In this document: positions 33,742 through 41,906 of the stretch, one piece after another | Position numbering within the stretch: the stretch's first letter is position 1 | Layout: the number at the start of each line of letters is the position of its first letter | Assembly: GCA_021836865.1 (NCBI GenBank) | Contig: JAKBHH010000001.1 | Span: 32,001-96,000 of the forward strand | Direction of reading: 5' to 3' | DNA length: 64,000 bases | Origin: Acidobacteriota bacterium | Lineage (GTDB): Bacteria > Acidobacteriota > Terriglobia > Terriglobales > Acidobacteriaceae | The notes under the pieces: generated by a model | Databases searched by the model: none | Told to the model about the DNA's origin: nothing | What the model saw: the letters and a program-made list of their open reading frames with translations, nothing else | Translations under genes and position numbers: made by a program

Positions 33742-33951
33742 CTACTTCTTGCCCCAGAAGTCGGGCGATGAGGGAAGCCAGGAATCAGGAACGTAGCTGA
33801 TTTCGGGACCAAGAGCGAAGAGATCACTCGGAGAGATTTCGACCGCTGCGGACAAGCTTTTTCTGACCACATCGAGCTGATCTTCGCCCACGGCCTCACG
33901 GAATTTCCTGCCGTTTTCGTGCATCCCGTCGACGGCCGAGAGTGATTCCAT
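33742..33951 (-). CDS. Small unknown protein (69 residues)
   Basis: The product has a structured-looking helical part (FREAVGEDQLDVVRKSLSAAVE) and an acidic, Pro/Trp-rich end (ISYVPDSWLPSSPDFWGKK). There is no Shine-Dalgarno and the frame could be the 3' remnant of a larger gene. A hairpin terminator follows on the same strand, which supports expression. No function can be given. Confidence 0.4.
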   Translation of the reverse strand: MESLSAVDGMHENGRKFREAVGEDQLDVVRKSLSAAVEISPSDLFALGPEISYVPDSWLPSSPDFWGKK

Positions 33952-34157
33952 CGGGGTGACGAGGATACAGGCTCACACTCAGGAGCGATGCGCGGGCCAC
34001 CTGCCCGACGCACCCGGCTTCCGGCGGACAACGCCCGCGCAGCAGGGTTAAAGCCTGATACAGCCTGCTCGATTGATGGGAACCGGTATATCTACGCATG
34101 CGTAGTACCTCCTGATCCGGCATCTTAGTCCAAACTTGCTAAAGGGAGCAGGAGGCT

Positions 34158-34897
34158 ATGCCAGAACCGACTCCTAAAACTGCTAACAAGTTCGCAAATC
34201 GACTGCATGGGTTGAAGGACTGATTCTCGGTCTGTCGATTCCGATCGCTATTGTTTTGCTCCAGTTCGCTGTCCGTCAGTTAGGAGCACTGTGGCCTGGA
34301 GATGCGATCCAGCGCTATTGCCTCGCCGTAACTGCCCTCTGCGGCGGCGAATGGCTCGTGATGGCTGGCTTCTTCTGGTGGTGGAAGCCAAGTCGTAAGC
34401 GCATGGCAGAGATCGGATTCAAAGGTGCTGGAACGATGAGCGCCTGGATTGTGGCTCTCGGCATCACTCTCCTTTCCGTGGTGAATGGCGTGAGTCTGAT
34501 GCGGCGCTTCGGAATTCCGGTTGCGGACTTGTGGATGTTGCGCGGCTACCATGTGTATGCATCCCTGCTTATGGGTGGTACTGCCGCTTTTTGTGAAGAG
34601 ACGATCTTCCGTGGATTCCTGATGACGGAGTTCGCAAAGGCGGGTTATGGCAAAGCATCCCAGGTTGTCATCCCTGGGGTGTTCTTTGGTCTGGCGCATC
34701 TCGCCGTTCTGGAGCACGGGATCGCGGTAGGACTAGGAACCATCATTCCCACCACAATGATGGGCATGATCTGGGGCATTGCTTTCCTGCTAGGCCGGCG
34801 CAGCGTCGTGCCCACGGTCGTGTCGCACTTCCTGAATGATGCGACGGTCCTTCCATGGATCCTGTTCTTCTCGGTCACACATGCCAGACCGCACTAG
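34158..34897 (+). pseudogene. CPBP intramembrane protease, apparently frameshifted near its start
   Basis: The main frame (34187-34897) encodes helices and the CPBP motifs EETIFRGF, FGLAHL and HFLND near its C-terminus, so the family is clear. Its only possible starts are weak (TTG 34256, CTG 34220). The good start, ATG 34158 after GGGAG at 34144-34148 and AGGAGG at 34150-34155, is in another frame and stops after 21 codons at 34221. Joining MPEPTPKTANKFA to STAWVEGLILGLSIP needs a -1 shift at about 34194-34198 and restores a natural N-terminus with a first membrane helix. So the gene is either disrupted by one base, mis-sequenced, or starts at TTG 34256 as a shortened protein. Confidence 0.65.
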
Positions 34898-35434
34898 AGC
34901 GCGTTTCATAATTAGGTTCGGCCTCAAGGCAGGGACTTACGTTTGAGGGCAAGTGGCCCGGTCATCGATTCCGAATCTGGGCCTTGAGGCCCTGGGAGTG
35001 TGTGCCCCGTGTATCGCGGCCGTTTGGCGATGAGCGGGCTGCATGCCTCTCGTTTGGTCAGCCTGAGAAATTCCGGGGAAAGTCCTGTGCAGAAACCGCT
35101 TGACTTGCTCCTTCAGCGGACTGCATACTGCGACCACTGTCCGTTCAAAACAGACCGGCACGATTGCTCGATTCTCCCCCCGGAACTTTAACTCCTGGCC
35201 TCAGGCAGTGGATGGGTTTTGCTCCATTCTTCGGCTGAGTTTGTGTGGCTGTGCGCCTCACCGGTAAGAACGACCCGATGACGATGCGAGATCGATCTGT
35301 GCGGAGCGGCCGCATCCTGCTTTTCGGCAAACCGCGGTGCGCTCGCGCCGTTGAACCGGTTTTCGTCTGCTTGCCCCTACGATGGCACAGCCTTCACAAG
35401 AGACACGAGAGCACATTTCAACCTGGAGGAACGT
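34898..35434. repeat. Gene-free stretch with a family-2 repeat
   Basis: The 537-base gap holds a family-2 repeat at about 34952-35040: GTGGCCCGGTCATCG, TTCCGAATCTGGGCCTTGAGG, GGGAGTGTGTGCCCCGT, then an imperfect hairpin around ATCGCGGCC...GGCGATGAGCGGG. The remainder (35041-35420) has no ORF or motif I trust. GGAGGA at 35425-35430 serves the next gene. Confidence 0.7.
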
Positions 35435-36190
35435 ATGTTTCATTTGCGCAATGTCATAATTTGCCTTGGCTGTGCAACGCTTCTGGTTGCCGCCGCGCCT
35501 TGCCTGCGTGCAGATGCTTCAGCAGACGCGCAGGCCGCGCTCACCAAAGACCTGCTTGGCAAAGATGTCAAACCTCTGATGGACATGCCTGCCTACAAAG
35601 AAGGCATCGACATTTACTATGTGGCGCCCAAGGGCAAGCGCTCCGATGACCGCGGCATTGACCTGCAGGGCCTGACCAAGTGGCTCAAGGCCAAAGGTGT
35701 CGGCATCGAAAAGGGTGAGGACGTCGTCATTACCAATGTCAAGGTGGATGCGGATAAGGTGGAGATTCACCTGGGCGGGGGCGGCGAGGGCCGCAGGGGA
35801 AGCAACCACGCAAACAAGGTGAACGCAGGCTTCAAGCGCGCCGGCGGTTCCCGCATCAACTTCCGCTACCAGGCGCCGGTAACGGACCTGGACCTGCAGC
35901 CTGCGATGTTCCTCAAGTTCATGTCGCGCATCCTGGATGTGAGCGAAATTGAGGGCGCGGTCGAGACCCAGCAGATGCCGGCCGATGACAAAGCCGCCAT
36001 TGAGTCGCACACCGTCATCCAGGGAATGACGTATCAGATGGCCATATTGAGCTTCGGCGAGCCCGAGCAAAAGAAGATTGACGACAGCAACGATAACTCG
36101 CTTCGGGAGACCTGGTACTACCTGAAAGACGGTCACCGCTGGGTGTTGCATTTTGTCAACGGCAAGCTCGACAAAATTCAGACATTCTGA
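35435..36190 (+). CDS. Exported protein of unknown function with BamE/SmpA-like C-terminus
   Basis: GGAGGA at 35425-35430 and ATG 35435 give a 251-residue product with a signal peptide (VIICLGCATLLVAAAPCLRADA, cleavage near residue 26). The mature part has a charged helical region with DLLGKDVKPLMDMP, a Gly-rich turn, and a C-terminal pattern ILSFGEPEQKKI, ETWYYLKDGHRWVLHF, VNGKLDKIQTF. That last pattern recalls the BamE/SmpA small lipoprotein domain (Gly-Pro turn, Trp-Tyr strand, F-x-x-GK). It is probably periplasmic. No partner genes adjacent. Confidence 0.7.
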   Translation: MFHLRNVIICLGCATLLVAAAPCLRADASADAQAALTKDLLGKDVKPLMDMPAYKEGIDIYYVAPKGKRSDDRGIDLQGLTKWLKAKGVGIEKGEDVVITNVKVDADKVEIHLGGGGEGRRGSNHANKVNAGFKRAGGSRINFRYQAPVTDLDLQPAMFLKFMSRILDVSEIEGAVETQQMPADDKAAIESHTVIQGMTYQMAILSFGEPEQKKIDDSNDNSLRETWYYLKDGHRWVLHFVNGKLDKIQTF

Positions 36191-36608
36191 CGGAGCGGGT
36201 GCATTTTCTCAGAAGGGTGAAGGCGATCAATCCCCGTCCTATCGGATGCAGCCATTGCGGCATCCAGCCAGGGTCGGCTGCGGAATCCGGAGTTGTGTCC
36301 TGGGCGCCCCGCGAATCTTCGACGCGCCACAGCATTGCTGTCCACTCCGACTTGATCTCCGCCACGCCCCGCATGCCGGTAGCGTAGTGGCTGACGCTGC
36401 TCCAGCGCGCCTTGGACTATATCCACGATTCCCGGTGCTTCAAGGAACGGAAGACGGTGAAAACAACTGAAGGGGATGAAGCGGAGAGTCTCCGCTTTCT
36501 GAAACCGCCTCAGGCCGTACGGGATGGAGCTATGGTGGCCGAGCCTGGGGCCGACGGCCCGCTCATCGCGATAAGGCCGCGATGAACGGGGCACCTGCCC
36601 GATCTCGA
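36191..36608. repeat. Gene-free stretch with hairpin and family-2 repeat
   Basis: AAGCGG / CCGCTT hairpin at 36479-36497 and a family-2 repeat at about 36533-36600 (GTGGCCGAGCC, then GCTCATCGCG...CGCGATGAACGGGGCACC). The first ~280 bases have no feature I can support. Confidence 0.65.
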
Positions 36609-37016
36609 TCACTTTCGTTCAATCCATTTTCGAAACGAATCAATATTTGAGTTCACGACCGCTGCCCAAGTGAAGTGCGGACGCGACGTGTCTTGATATA
36701 GAGGATCATCAGAGTCGGATGTAGTTACAAACATCGAAACCTCTGGCTTAGAGGTTCCGTTGAGCAGAACGTCGCGAGCGACAAAATGTATTATCAGGTC
36801 CGCCGATTTCCGATCAGAGACAACCTTAAAATGTCCCCACTTTTCTAAGTCTCCGTAGGCGGAATCTTCAATTTTCTGAATACCTGTCTGATTCAGGATG
36901 TAGACGGTTTTCGCGTGAGCAACAGCCTCTGGAACGGGAGCGTGCTTACTTGCGCCCAGAGCCCGGCCCGAAAGACAGAGCAGCAGGCAAAAGACGAGGA
37001 CTCTCAAATCGTTCAC
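36609..37016 (-). CDS. Small exported protein, unknown function
   Basis: A 135-residue product with a clear signal peptide (LRVLVFCLLLCLSGRALGAS) and a mature domain of about 113 residues with alternating helix and strand: AKTVYILNQTGIQKIEDSAYG, KWGHFKVVSDRKSADLIIHF, then a polar tail. The pattern resembles the small periplasmic DUF4136-like or ribosome-anti-association folds but I cannot name it. Flanked by family-2 repeats on both sides. The gene uses AT-richer codons than most of the window. Confidence 0.65.
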   Translation of the reverse strand: MNDLRVLVFCLLLCLSGRALGASKHAPVPEAVAHAKTVYILNQTGIQKIEDSAYGDLEKWGHFKVVSDRKSADLIIHFVARDVLLNGTSKPEVSMFVTTSDSDDPLYQDTSRPHFTWAAVVNSNIDSFRKWIERK

Positions 37017-37060
37017 CTATGGCAATTTACAAATTGGCCACAGTATAACTCCGGCGGGTG

Positions 37061-37203
37061 GCGGGCACATTGCTTCCGAATTTACGCCGTAAATTTTGGG
37101 AGAGTGTGTCCCGCTCATCGCAAAAAACCGCGATCAAGGGAGCATACACTCCAGAATCCTCAGGATGTATACTCGGGGGCGATAAGCGGGGCACCTGCTC
37201 GGT
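37061..37203. repeat. Family-2 repeat with an internal extra hairpin
   Basis: Begins GGGCACATTGCTTCCGAATT, contains GGGAGAGTGTGTCCCGCTCATCGC and ends GATAAGCGGGGCACC. Between the arms lies an extra segment with AGCATACACTCCAGAATCC / GGATGTATACTC, absent from other copies, as if a smaller element was inserted into the loop. Confidence 0.65.
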
Positions 37204-37267
37204 TGAAATATCCGCATATGAAAAGGTCGGATTGCCGCTGAAATTCGATGTGCCGGAGTAACGGGTA

Positions 37268-37633
37268 ATGGGAAGCGTCGGGCCGTGGATCACCGCACAT
37301 TGGACCACTTGGTTAGTCCCGTTACTAACCTGGATATTCGGAAACTTCACGGGCGCCGCCTTTCGATGGTTCTACCCGAGCCGGAAGGAATGGAAGGAAG
37401 AGCGGAAAGCGAGAGAAGACGGAAGATCCGATGAAAAAGTCATCCGCGCGTTGTTCGTTGGCGGGATGGCAACCGGCATCTTCGATTCATGGCAGATTTC
37501 ACAACGGACCCACTTGGACCATGAAACTGTCTGCGATAGCTTGGAGCGGTTAAGAGCGCGGGGCATAGTTACTCGGGCCGGTGGCGGTACGCTTGACCAC
37601 CCTGCGCCAGGTTGGATGTACCTTGACCGCTAA
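37268..37633 (+). CDS. Membrane-anchored protein with winged-helix-like C-terminus
   Basis: A 121-residue protein. The N-terminal 40 residues are hydrophobic with many Trp (WITAHWTTWLVPLLTWIFGNF), a membrane anchor; then a charged linker (YPSRKEWKEERKAREDG). About residues 55-121 resemble a winged helix-turn-helix (VIRALFVGG, DSWQISQRTHLDHETVCDSL, ERLRARGIVTRAG, then LDHPAPGWMYL wing). It could be a membrane-bound transcription factor or sensor fragment. No named family. The Shine-Dalgarno is weak. Confidence 0.6.
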   Translation: MGSVGPWITAHWTTWLVPLLTWIFGNFTGAAFRWFYPSRKEWKEERKAREDGRSDEKVIRALFVGGMATGIFDSWQISQRTHLDHETVCDSLERLRARGIVTRAGGGTLDHPAPGWMYLDR

Positions 37634-37636
37634 AGG

Positions 37637-37732
37637 CAGGTGGCCCGGTCATCGCTTCTGAATCTACACCTTGAGGTTTCGGAGTGTGTGCCCCGTTCAT
37701 ATCGGCCTTATCGCGATGACACGGGGCACACG
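37637..37732. repeat. Family-2 intergenic repeat
   Basis: GTGGCCCGGTCATCGCTTC, TGAATCTACACCTTGAGG, GGAGTGTGTGCCCCGTTCAT then ATCGCGATGACACGGGGCACAC: the most complete copy, starting just after a stop codon. Confidence 0.8.
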
Positions 37733-37824
37733 GATGATTCCCAAGAATCGAAGGTAATGGAACGGTGTGTGTTCGCACAGAATGGTGATGGGCGTGTCTG
37801 GTAGACTCGCTGCAAATACACTCC

Positions 37825-39384
37825 ATGCTCTTTAAAGCTCTCAGCGCTGCTGTCTACGGAATCGACGCCAATCTGATTGATGTGGAAGTTGACTACAGCG
37901 GCGTAGTCACGGACCAGGATCATTTTCATACGGTGGGGCTGCCGGATGCGGCGGTGCGGGAGAGTCGCGACCGCGTGCGCGCGGCGATCAAGAACTCCGG
38001 CTACCTGATTCCGCCGACGCATATCACGATCAACCTGGCGCCCGCGGACCTGAAAAAGGAAGGCTCGGGCTTTGATCTGCCGATCGCGCTGGGTATTCTG
38101 GGCGCGTATGGCGCGCTGCAGGTGAGCGATGTCAGCAATTTTCTGATGGTGGGCGAGCTGGGGCTGGACGGCGGCGTGCGCGCGGTGCCGGGAATGCTGC
38201 CGGTGGCGATTCTTGCGCGGGAACGCGGGATTGCGAATCTGATTTTGCCGGCGGCGAACGCGGCCGAGGCGGCGGTGGTGGAGGGCGTGAATGTCTACCC
38301 GGTGTCGTCGCTGCTGGATGTGATCGAGCTGCTGAACTCGGCGGTGCTGGGCGTGATCCAGCGGGAGCCGTTTCGCGTTTCAACGGAGACGCTGCTGGGC
38401 GAGCTGCAGCACTTTGCCGTGGACTTCAAGGACGTGCGCGGGCAGCAGACGGCGAAGCGCGCGCTGGAGGTGGCGGCGGCGGGCAGCCACAATATATTGA
38501 TGATCGGGCCGCCGGGCTCGGGCAAGACGATGCTGGCGAAGAGGCTCCCATCGATTCTGGCGCCGCTGACGTTTGACGAGGCGCTGGAGACGACGAAGAT
38601 TCACTCGGTGGCCGGCGTGCTGGATGCGGCGGCGGGGCTGGTGACGCAGAGGCCGTTCCGGTCGCCGCACCATACGATCTCAGACGCGGGGCTGATTGGC
38701 GGGGGGATTGTGCCGCGGCCGGGCGAGGTGTCGCTGGCGCACAACGGGCTGTTGTTTCTGGACGAGCTGCCGGAGTTTCCGCGCAACGTGCTGGAGGTGA
38801 TGCGGCAGCCGCTGGAAGACCACACGGTGACGATTGCGCGGGCATCGATGTCGCTGAGCTTTCCGGCGCGGTTCATGCTGGCGGCGGCGATGAATCCCTG
38901 CCCTTGCGGGTACTTCAATGACAAGTCGCGGGAGTGCCAGTGCACGCCGCCGGTGATTCAGCGCTATATTGCGAAGATTTCAGGGCCACTGCTGGACCGT
39001 ATCGATATTCACATCGAGGTGCCGGCCGTTCAATATAAGGAGCTGCGCGGCGGAGCGGCGGCGGAGGGTTCGGCGGAGATTCGCGGGCGGGTGCTGACGG
39101 CGCGGGAGCGGCAGCGGGCGCGGTTCAAAAAGCACGGGGAGAAGATCTACTCGAATGCCCAGATGACGACGCGGCAGATTCGCGTGCACTGCGAGCTGGG
39201 ACCGGACGCCGAGCGGCTGCTGGAGCGGGCGATGCAGCAGCAGGGGCTGACGGCGCGGGCGCATGACCGGATTTTGAAGGTGGCGCGGACGATTGCCGAT
39301 CTGGAGGGTGCGGAGAGCCTGACGGTGGCGCACCTGGCCGAGGCTATCCAATATAGGACGCTGGACCGAAGCTACTGGGCGTAA
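37825..39384 (+). CDS. comM: ComM/YifB-family Mg-chelatase-like AAA+ ATPase
   Basis: A 519-residue protein with the full ComM layout: an N-terminal Lon-protease-like domain ([21 protein letters not shown]..., [20 protein letters not shown]), an AAA+ core with Walker [11 protein letters not shown] (about 228-237) and Walker [11 protein letters not shown], the Mg-chelatase-type [15 protein letters not shown] zinc-like insert, [12 protein letters not shown], and a C-terminal lid. ComM proteins are hexameric helicases that promote branch migration during natural transformation. Length is normal. Codons are strongly G-ending. TAGACT at 37802-37807 could be a -10 box. Confidence 0.95.
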   Translation: MLFKALSAAVYGIDANLIDVEVDYSGVVTDQDHFHTVGLPDAAVRESRDRVRAAIKNSGYLIPPTHITINLAPADLKKEGSGFDLPIALGILGAYGALQVSDVSNFLMVGELGLDGGVRAVPGMLPVAILARERGIANLILPAANAAEAAVVEGVNVYPVSSLLDVIELLNSAVLGVIQREPFRVSTETLLGELQHFAVDFKDVRGQQTAKRALEVAAAGSHNILMIGPPGSGKTMLAKRLPSILAPLTFDEALETTKIHSVAGVLDAAAGLVTQRPFRSPHHTISDAGLIGGGIVPRPGEVSLAHNGLLFLDELPEFPRNVLEVMRQPLEDHTVTIARASMSLSFPARFMLAAAMNPCPCGYFNDKSRECQCTPPVIQRYIAKISGPLLDRIDIHIEVPAVQYKELRGGAAAEGSAEIRGRVLTARERQRARFKKHGEKIYSNAQMTTRQIRVHCELGPDAERLLERAMQQQGLTARAHDRILKVARTIADLEGAESLTVAHLAEAIQYRTLDRSYWA

Positions 39385-39975
39385 GGGGGCTTCGGCGAGC
39401 ATGGTCAGAGCGGAATTTGCGGGTAGTATCCGGCAGAATGGACCACATGGTGAAACGCCCGGACACTGCCCCGAGGCGGAGTCTCTATTGCAAGTGATTG
39501 ATATGGAATATGTTAATCGACTTTCTGATAGCGTTTGCAGAGTGAGTCGCAGTATCAAGATCGCGTAAAAAAATGTTGACCCACAACGGGAGCGGGTATA
39601 GATTCGAGGGTGCCATCCACTAGGGCAGATTGCACAACGCGATCCTGCGTAAATCTGTCGTGTCCCGCGTCAGTCTTGAGCCAGGGCTCAGCCGTTGATG
39701 CATCGGTGTGTGAAGATCGTACGAACCGAAATGGCACGATGGGGCGGACCAATTCCGGTTCGACAGTTTGAATCCCTGACAGGTAATTTGCCTGTACCCT
39801 TTAGCACGGAACTGCGTCAAATGTTTTTGGAACCGTAAAACTTGATGAGTACGTATTGCGTCTAAGCAATTGGACGGGGGTCGTGGGAGCGGCTCAACAC
39901 TGTATGACTGCCAGTCGCACCGGAGGCGCCAAGGAGCTCCATCCGGCGACTGAATGAGAGAAGGAGAAACATATC
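39385..39975 (+). other. Long non-coding leader or RNA region before the rpoZ-like gene
   Basis: The 591-base gap has no convincing ORF. A promoter-like pair lies at 39576-39604 and predicts a transcript leader of about 365 nt. Within it, CAGTCGCACCGGA (39914-39926) and TCCGGCGACTG (39942-39952) form a bulged hairpin just before the ribosome binding site GAGAAGGAGAAAC. I see no tRNA, tmRNA or known riboswitch. Confidence 0.5.
39576..39604 (+). promoter_or_regulatory. Promoter-like elements upstream of rpoZ
   Basis: TTGACC (39576-39581), a 17-base spacer and TAGATT (39599-39604); TATAGA two bases earlier is an alternative -10. Followed by the long untranslated leader. Confidence 0.55.
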
Positions 39976-40197
39976 ATGCGTTCTGATCTTGTATTTGGGG
40001 CACTATCTCATGTGTCCAACCGTTACCAGCTCTGCCAGTTGGCCAGCAAGGCGACTCGTAAGCTCCACAAGCCAAACTCGCGGCTTCAGGAAACGACCAA
40101 CGAAGTCCTGGTCCGCTTTCACTCCACCAATCCAGCCTCTGCAGCGCCTGTAAAGGCGTCCGTGGAGCCACCCGTCCAGGCGCGTCGCGCGGCCTGA
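39976..40197 (+). CDS. rpoZ: RNA polymerase omega-subunit-like protein
   Basis: A 73-residue protein with a strong AAGGAG ribosome binding site at 39961-39966. The segment SNRYQLCQLASKATRKLHKP followed by ETTNEVLVRF matches the omega pattern NRYxLvxxAaxRAr...n.pvtiA/vRF, and short proteins of this form are what I recall being annotated as RpoZ in Acidobacteria. Omega assists assembly of the beta-prime subunit. The C-terminal 25 residues are Pro/Ala-rich and probably disordered. It lies 223 bases upstream of rho and may share its transcript. The assignment is moderately sure. Confidence 0.65.
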   Translation: MRSDLVFGALSHVSNRYQLCQLASKATRKLHKPNSRLQETTNEVLVRFHSTNPASAAPVKASVEPPVQARRAA

Positions 40198-40420
40198 TCC
40201 TCACTCGCCCTTGGCATAGAGTCAAGCTACCGCCAGCAATTGTGACAGCACGCAAGATGTGCAAAGCGCGATCTGGCCTGTGCGGGTAGCCTTGCCTGGT
40301 CAAGAGAGACCGGAAAGTATTGAACGCTGCCGTTCAAAGCAAATCCCTCCTGAACGTTCCCAGAGCACTTCCCCCTCTTGGACCTCCTCTACCTCCTATC
40401 TTGTCCGACCGCAGGTGAAC

Positions 40421-41671
40421 ATGACCATCGCTGAACTCAAAGAAAAGAACATTACGGAACTGAGCCGCATTGCGCGCACCCTGGAGATTCCGGGCGCGAG
40501 CGGTCTTCGCAAGCAAGACCTGATCTTCAAGATTCTTCAGGCACAGAGCGAAAAGGAAGGCCACATCTTCGCCGATGGTGTGCTGGAGATTCTGCCCGAC
40601 GGCTATGGCTTCCTGCGTTCTCCTGACTACAACTACCTGCCCGGCCCGGACGATATTTATGTTTCGCCCTCGCAGATTCGCAAGTTTGACCTGAAGACCG
40701 GCGACTCGATCAGCGGCAATGTGCGGCCGCCGCATGAAGGGGAGAAGTATTTCGCGCTGGTGAAGATCGAGGCGATCAATTTTGAGTCGCCCGAGGAGAC
40801 GCGCAACAAGATCCTCTTCGACAACCTGACGCCGCTCTATCCGCAGGAGCGCATCAAGCTGGAGACGACGCGCGAGGCCGTGAGCGGCCGCGTGATGGAC
40901 CTGCTGACCCCGGTGGGCAAGGGCCAGCGCGGACTGATTGTCGCTCCGCCGCGGACCGGCAAGACGATGCTGCTGCAGTCGCTGGCGAACTCCATCACCG
41001 CCAACCAGCCTGAAGTGGTGCTGATTGTGCTGCTCATCGACGAGCGGCCGGAAGAAGTGACGGATATGCAGCGCTCGGTGAAGGGCGAAGTGATCAGCTC
41101 GACCTTTGACGAGCCGGCGGCGCGGCACGTGCAGGTGGCCGAGATGGTGATTGAAAAGGCCAAGCGGCTGGTGGAGCACAAGCGCGATGTGGTGATTCTG
41201 CTGGACTCGATTACGCGCCTGGCGCGCGCTTACAACACCATTGTGCCGCCTTCGGGCAAGGTGCTCTCAGGCGGCGTGGACTCGAACGCGCTGCAGCGGC
41301 CGAAGCGGTTCTTCGGCGCGGCGCGCAACATTGAAGAAGGCGGATCGCTGACGATTATCGCGACGGCGCTGGTGGATACGGGCTCGCGCATGGACGAAGT
41401 GATCTTCGAGGAGTTCAAGGGCACGGGCAACATGGAAATCATTCTGGACCGGAAGCTGGTGGACAAGCGTGTCTTCCCGGCCATCGACATCCAGCGCTCG
41501 GGCACGCGCAAGGAAGAGCTGCTCATCCCCAAGGAAGACCTGCAGCGCATCTGGGTTCTGCGCAAGGTGCTCAACCCGCTATCGCCTGTGGAAGCCATGG
41601 AGCTGCTGATCAGCCGCCTGGAAAAGGTGCGGAACAACGCCGAGTTCCTGCAGAACATGAACCAGCTCTAG
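40421..41671 (+). CDS. rho: Transcription termination factor Rho
   Basis: CAGGTG upstream supports ATG 40421, which gives the normal 416 residues. Rho domains are in order: N-terminal helical part with [21 protein letters not shown], cold-shock-like RNA-binding domain ([21 protein letters not shown]), and ATPase with Walker [14 protein letters not shown] at about 174-186, Walker [18 protein letters not shown]-loop [21 protein letters not shown] and R-loop [11 protein letters not shown]. It threads along rut-containing nascent RNA and stops RNA polymerase. A clean intrinsic terminator follows. The long leader could serve autoregulation, as known for rho in other bacteria. Confidence 0.98.
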   Translation: MTIAELKEKNITELSRIARTLEIPGASGLRKQDLIFKILQAQSEKEGHIFADGVLEILPDGYGFLRSPDYNYLPGPDDIYVSPSQIRKFDLKTGDSISGNVRPPHEGEKYFALVKIEAINFESPEETRNKILFDNLTPLYPQERIKLETTREAVSGRVMDLLTPVGKGQRGLIVAPPRTGKTMLLQSLANSITANQPEVVLIVLLIDERPEEVTDMQRSVKGEVISSTFDEPAARHVQVAEMVIEKAKRLVEHKRDVVILLDSITRLARAYNTIVPPSGKVLSGGVDSNALQRPKRFFGAARNIEEGGSLTIIATALVDTGSRMDEVIFEEFKGTGNMEIILDRKLVDKRVFPAIDIQRSGTRKEELLIPKEDLQRIWVLRKVLNPLSPVEAMELLISRLEKVRNNAEFLQNMNQL

Positions 41672-41693
41672 CGCAACAGACAGAGGAAGCAGA

Positions 41694-41722
41694 GGCCGGG
41701 GCTTGTCCCCGGCCGTTTGCTT
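41694..41722 (+). terminator. Intrinsic terminator after rho
   Basis: GGCCGGGG (41694-41701) and CCCCGGCC (41707-41714) with loop CTTGT, followed by GTTTGCTTTTT. Confidence 0.85.
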
Positions 41723-41906
41723 TTTGGGGTTTCGAAGCGCCGTCGAAGCGGCTTGAACTCCGTCCATGAGCATTTTGGATTTCATCGCCACGGTACTCAA
41801 CAGCGTCCCGGCAGTGATTCAGTAGCCTCTTGTTGTTTGGCGATTCTTCCGATAACCATCTGCTGCCGTGCATGGGGAAGGCACAGGGCGCATGCGTGCG
41901 CGACGA

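Noticed and set aside
37067..37200. Short ORF 'TLLPNLRRKF' in a repeat
   Set aside because: It lies in the family-2 repeat and has no ribosome binding site.
39650..39790. tRNA-like T-arm (GGTTCGA ... GAATCC) in the rpoZ leader
   Set aside because: No acceptor, D or anticodon stem can be formed; a chance resemblance.
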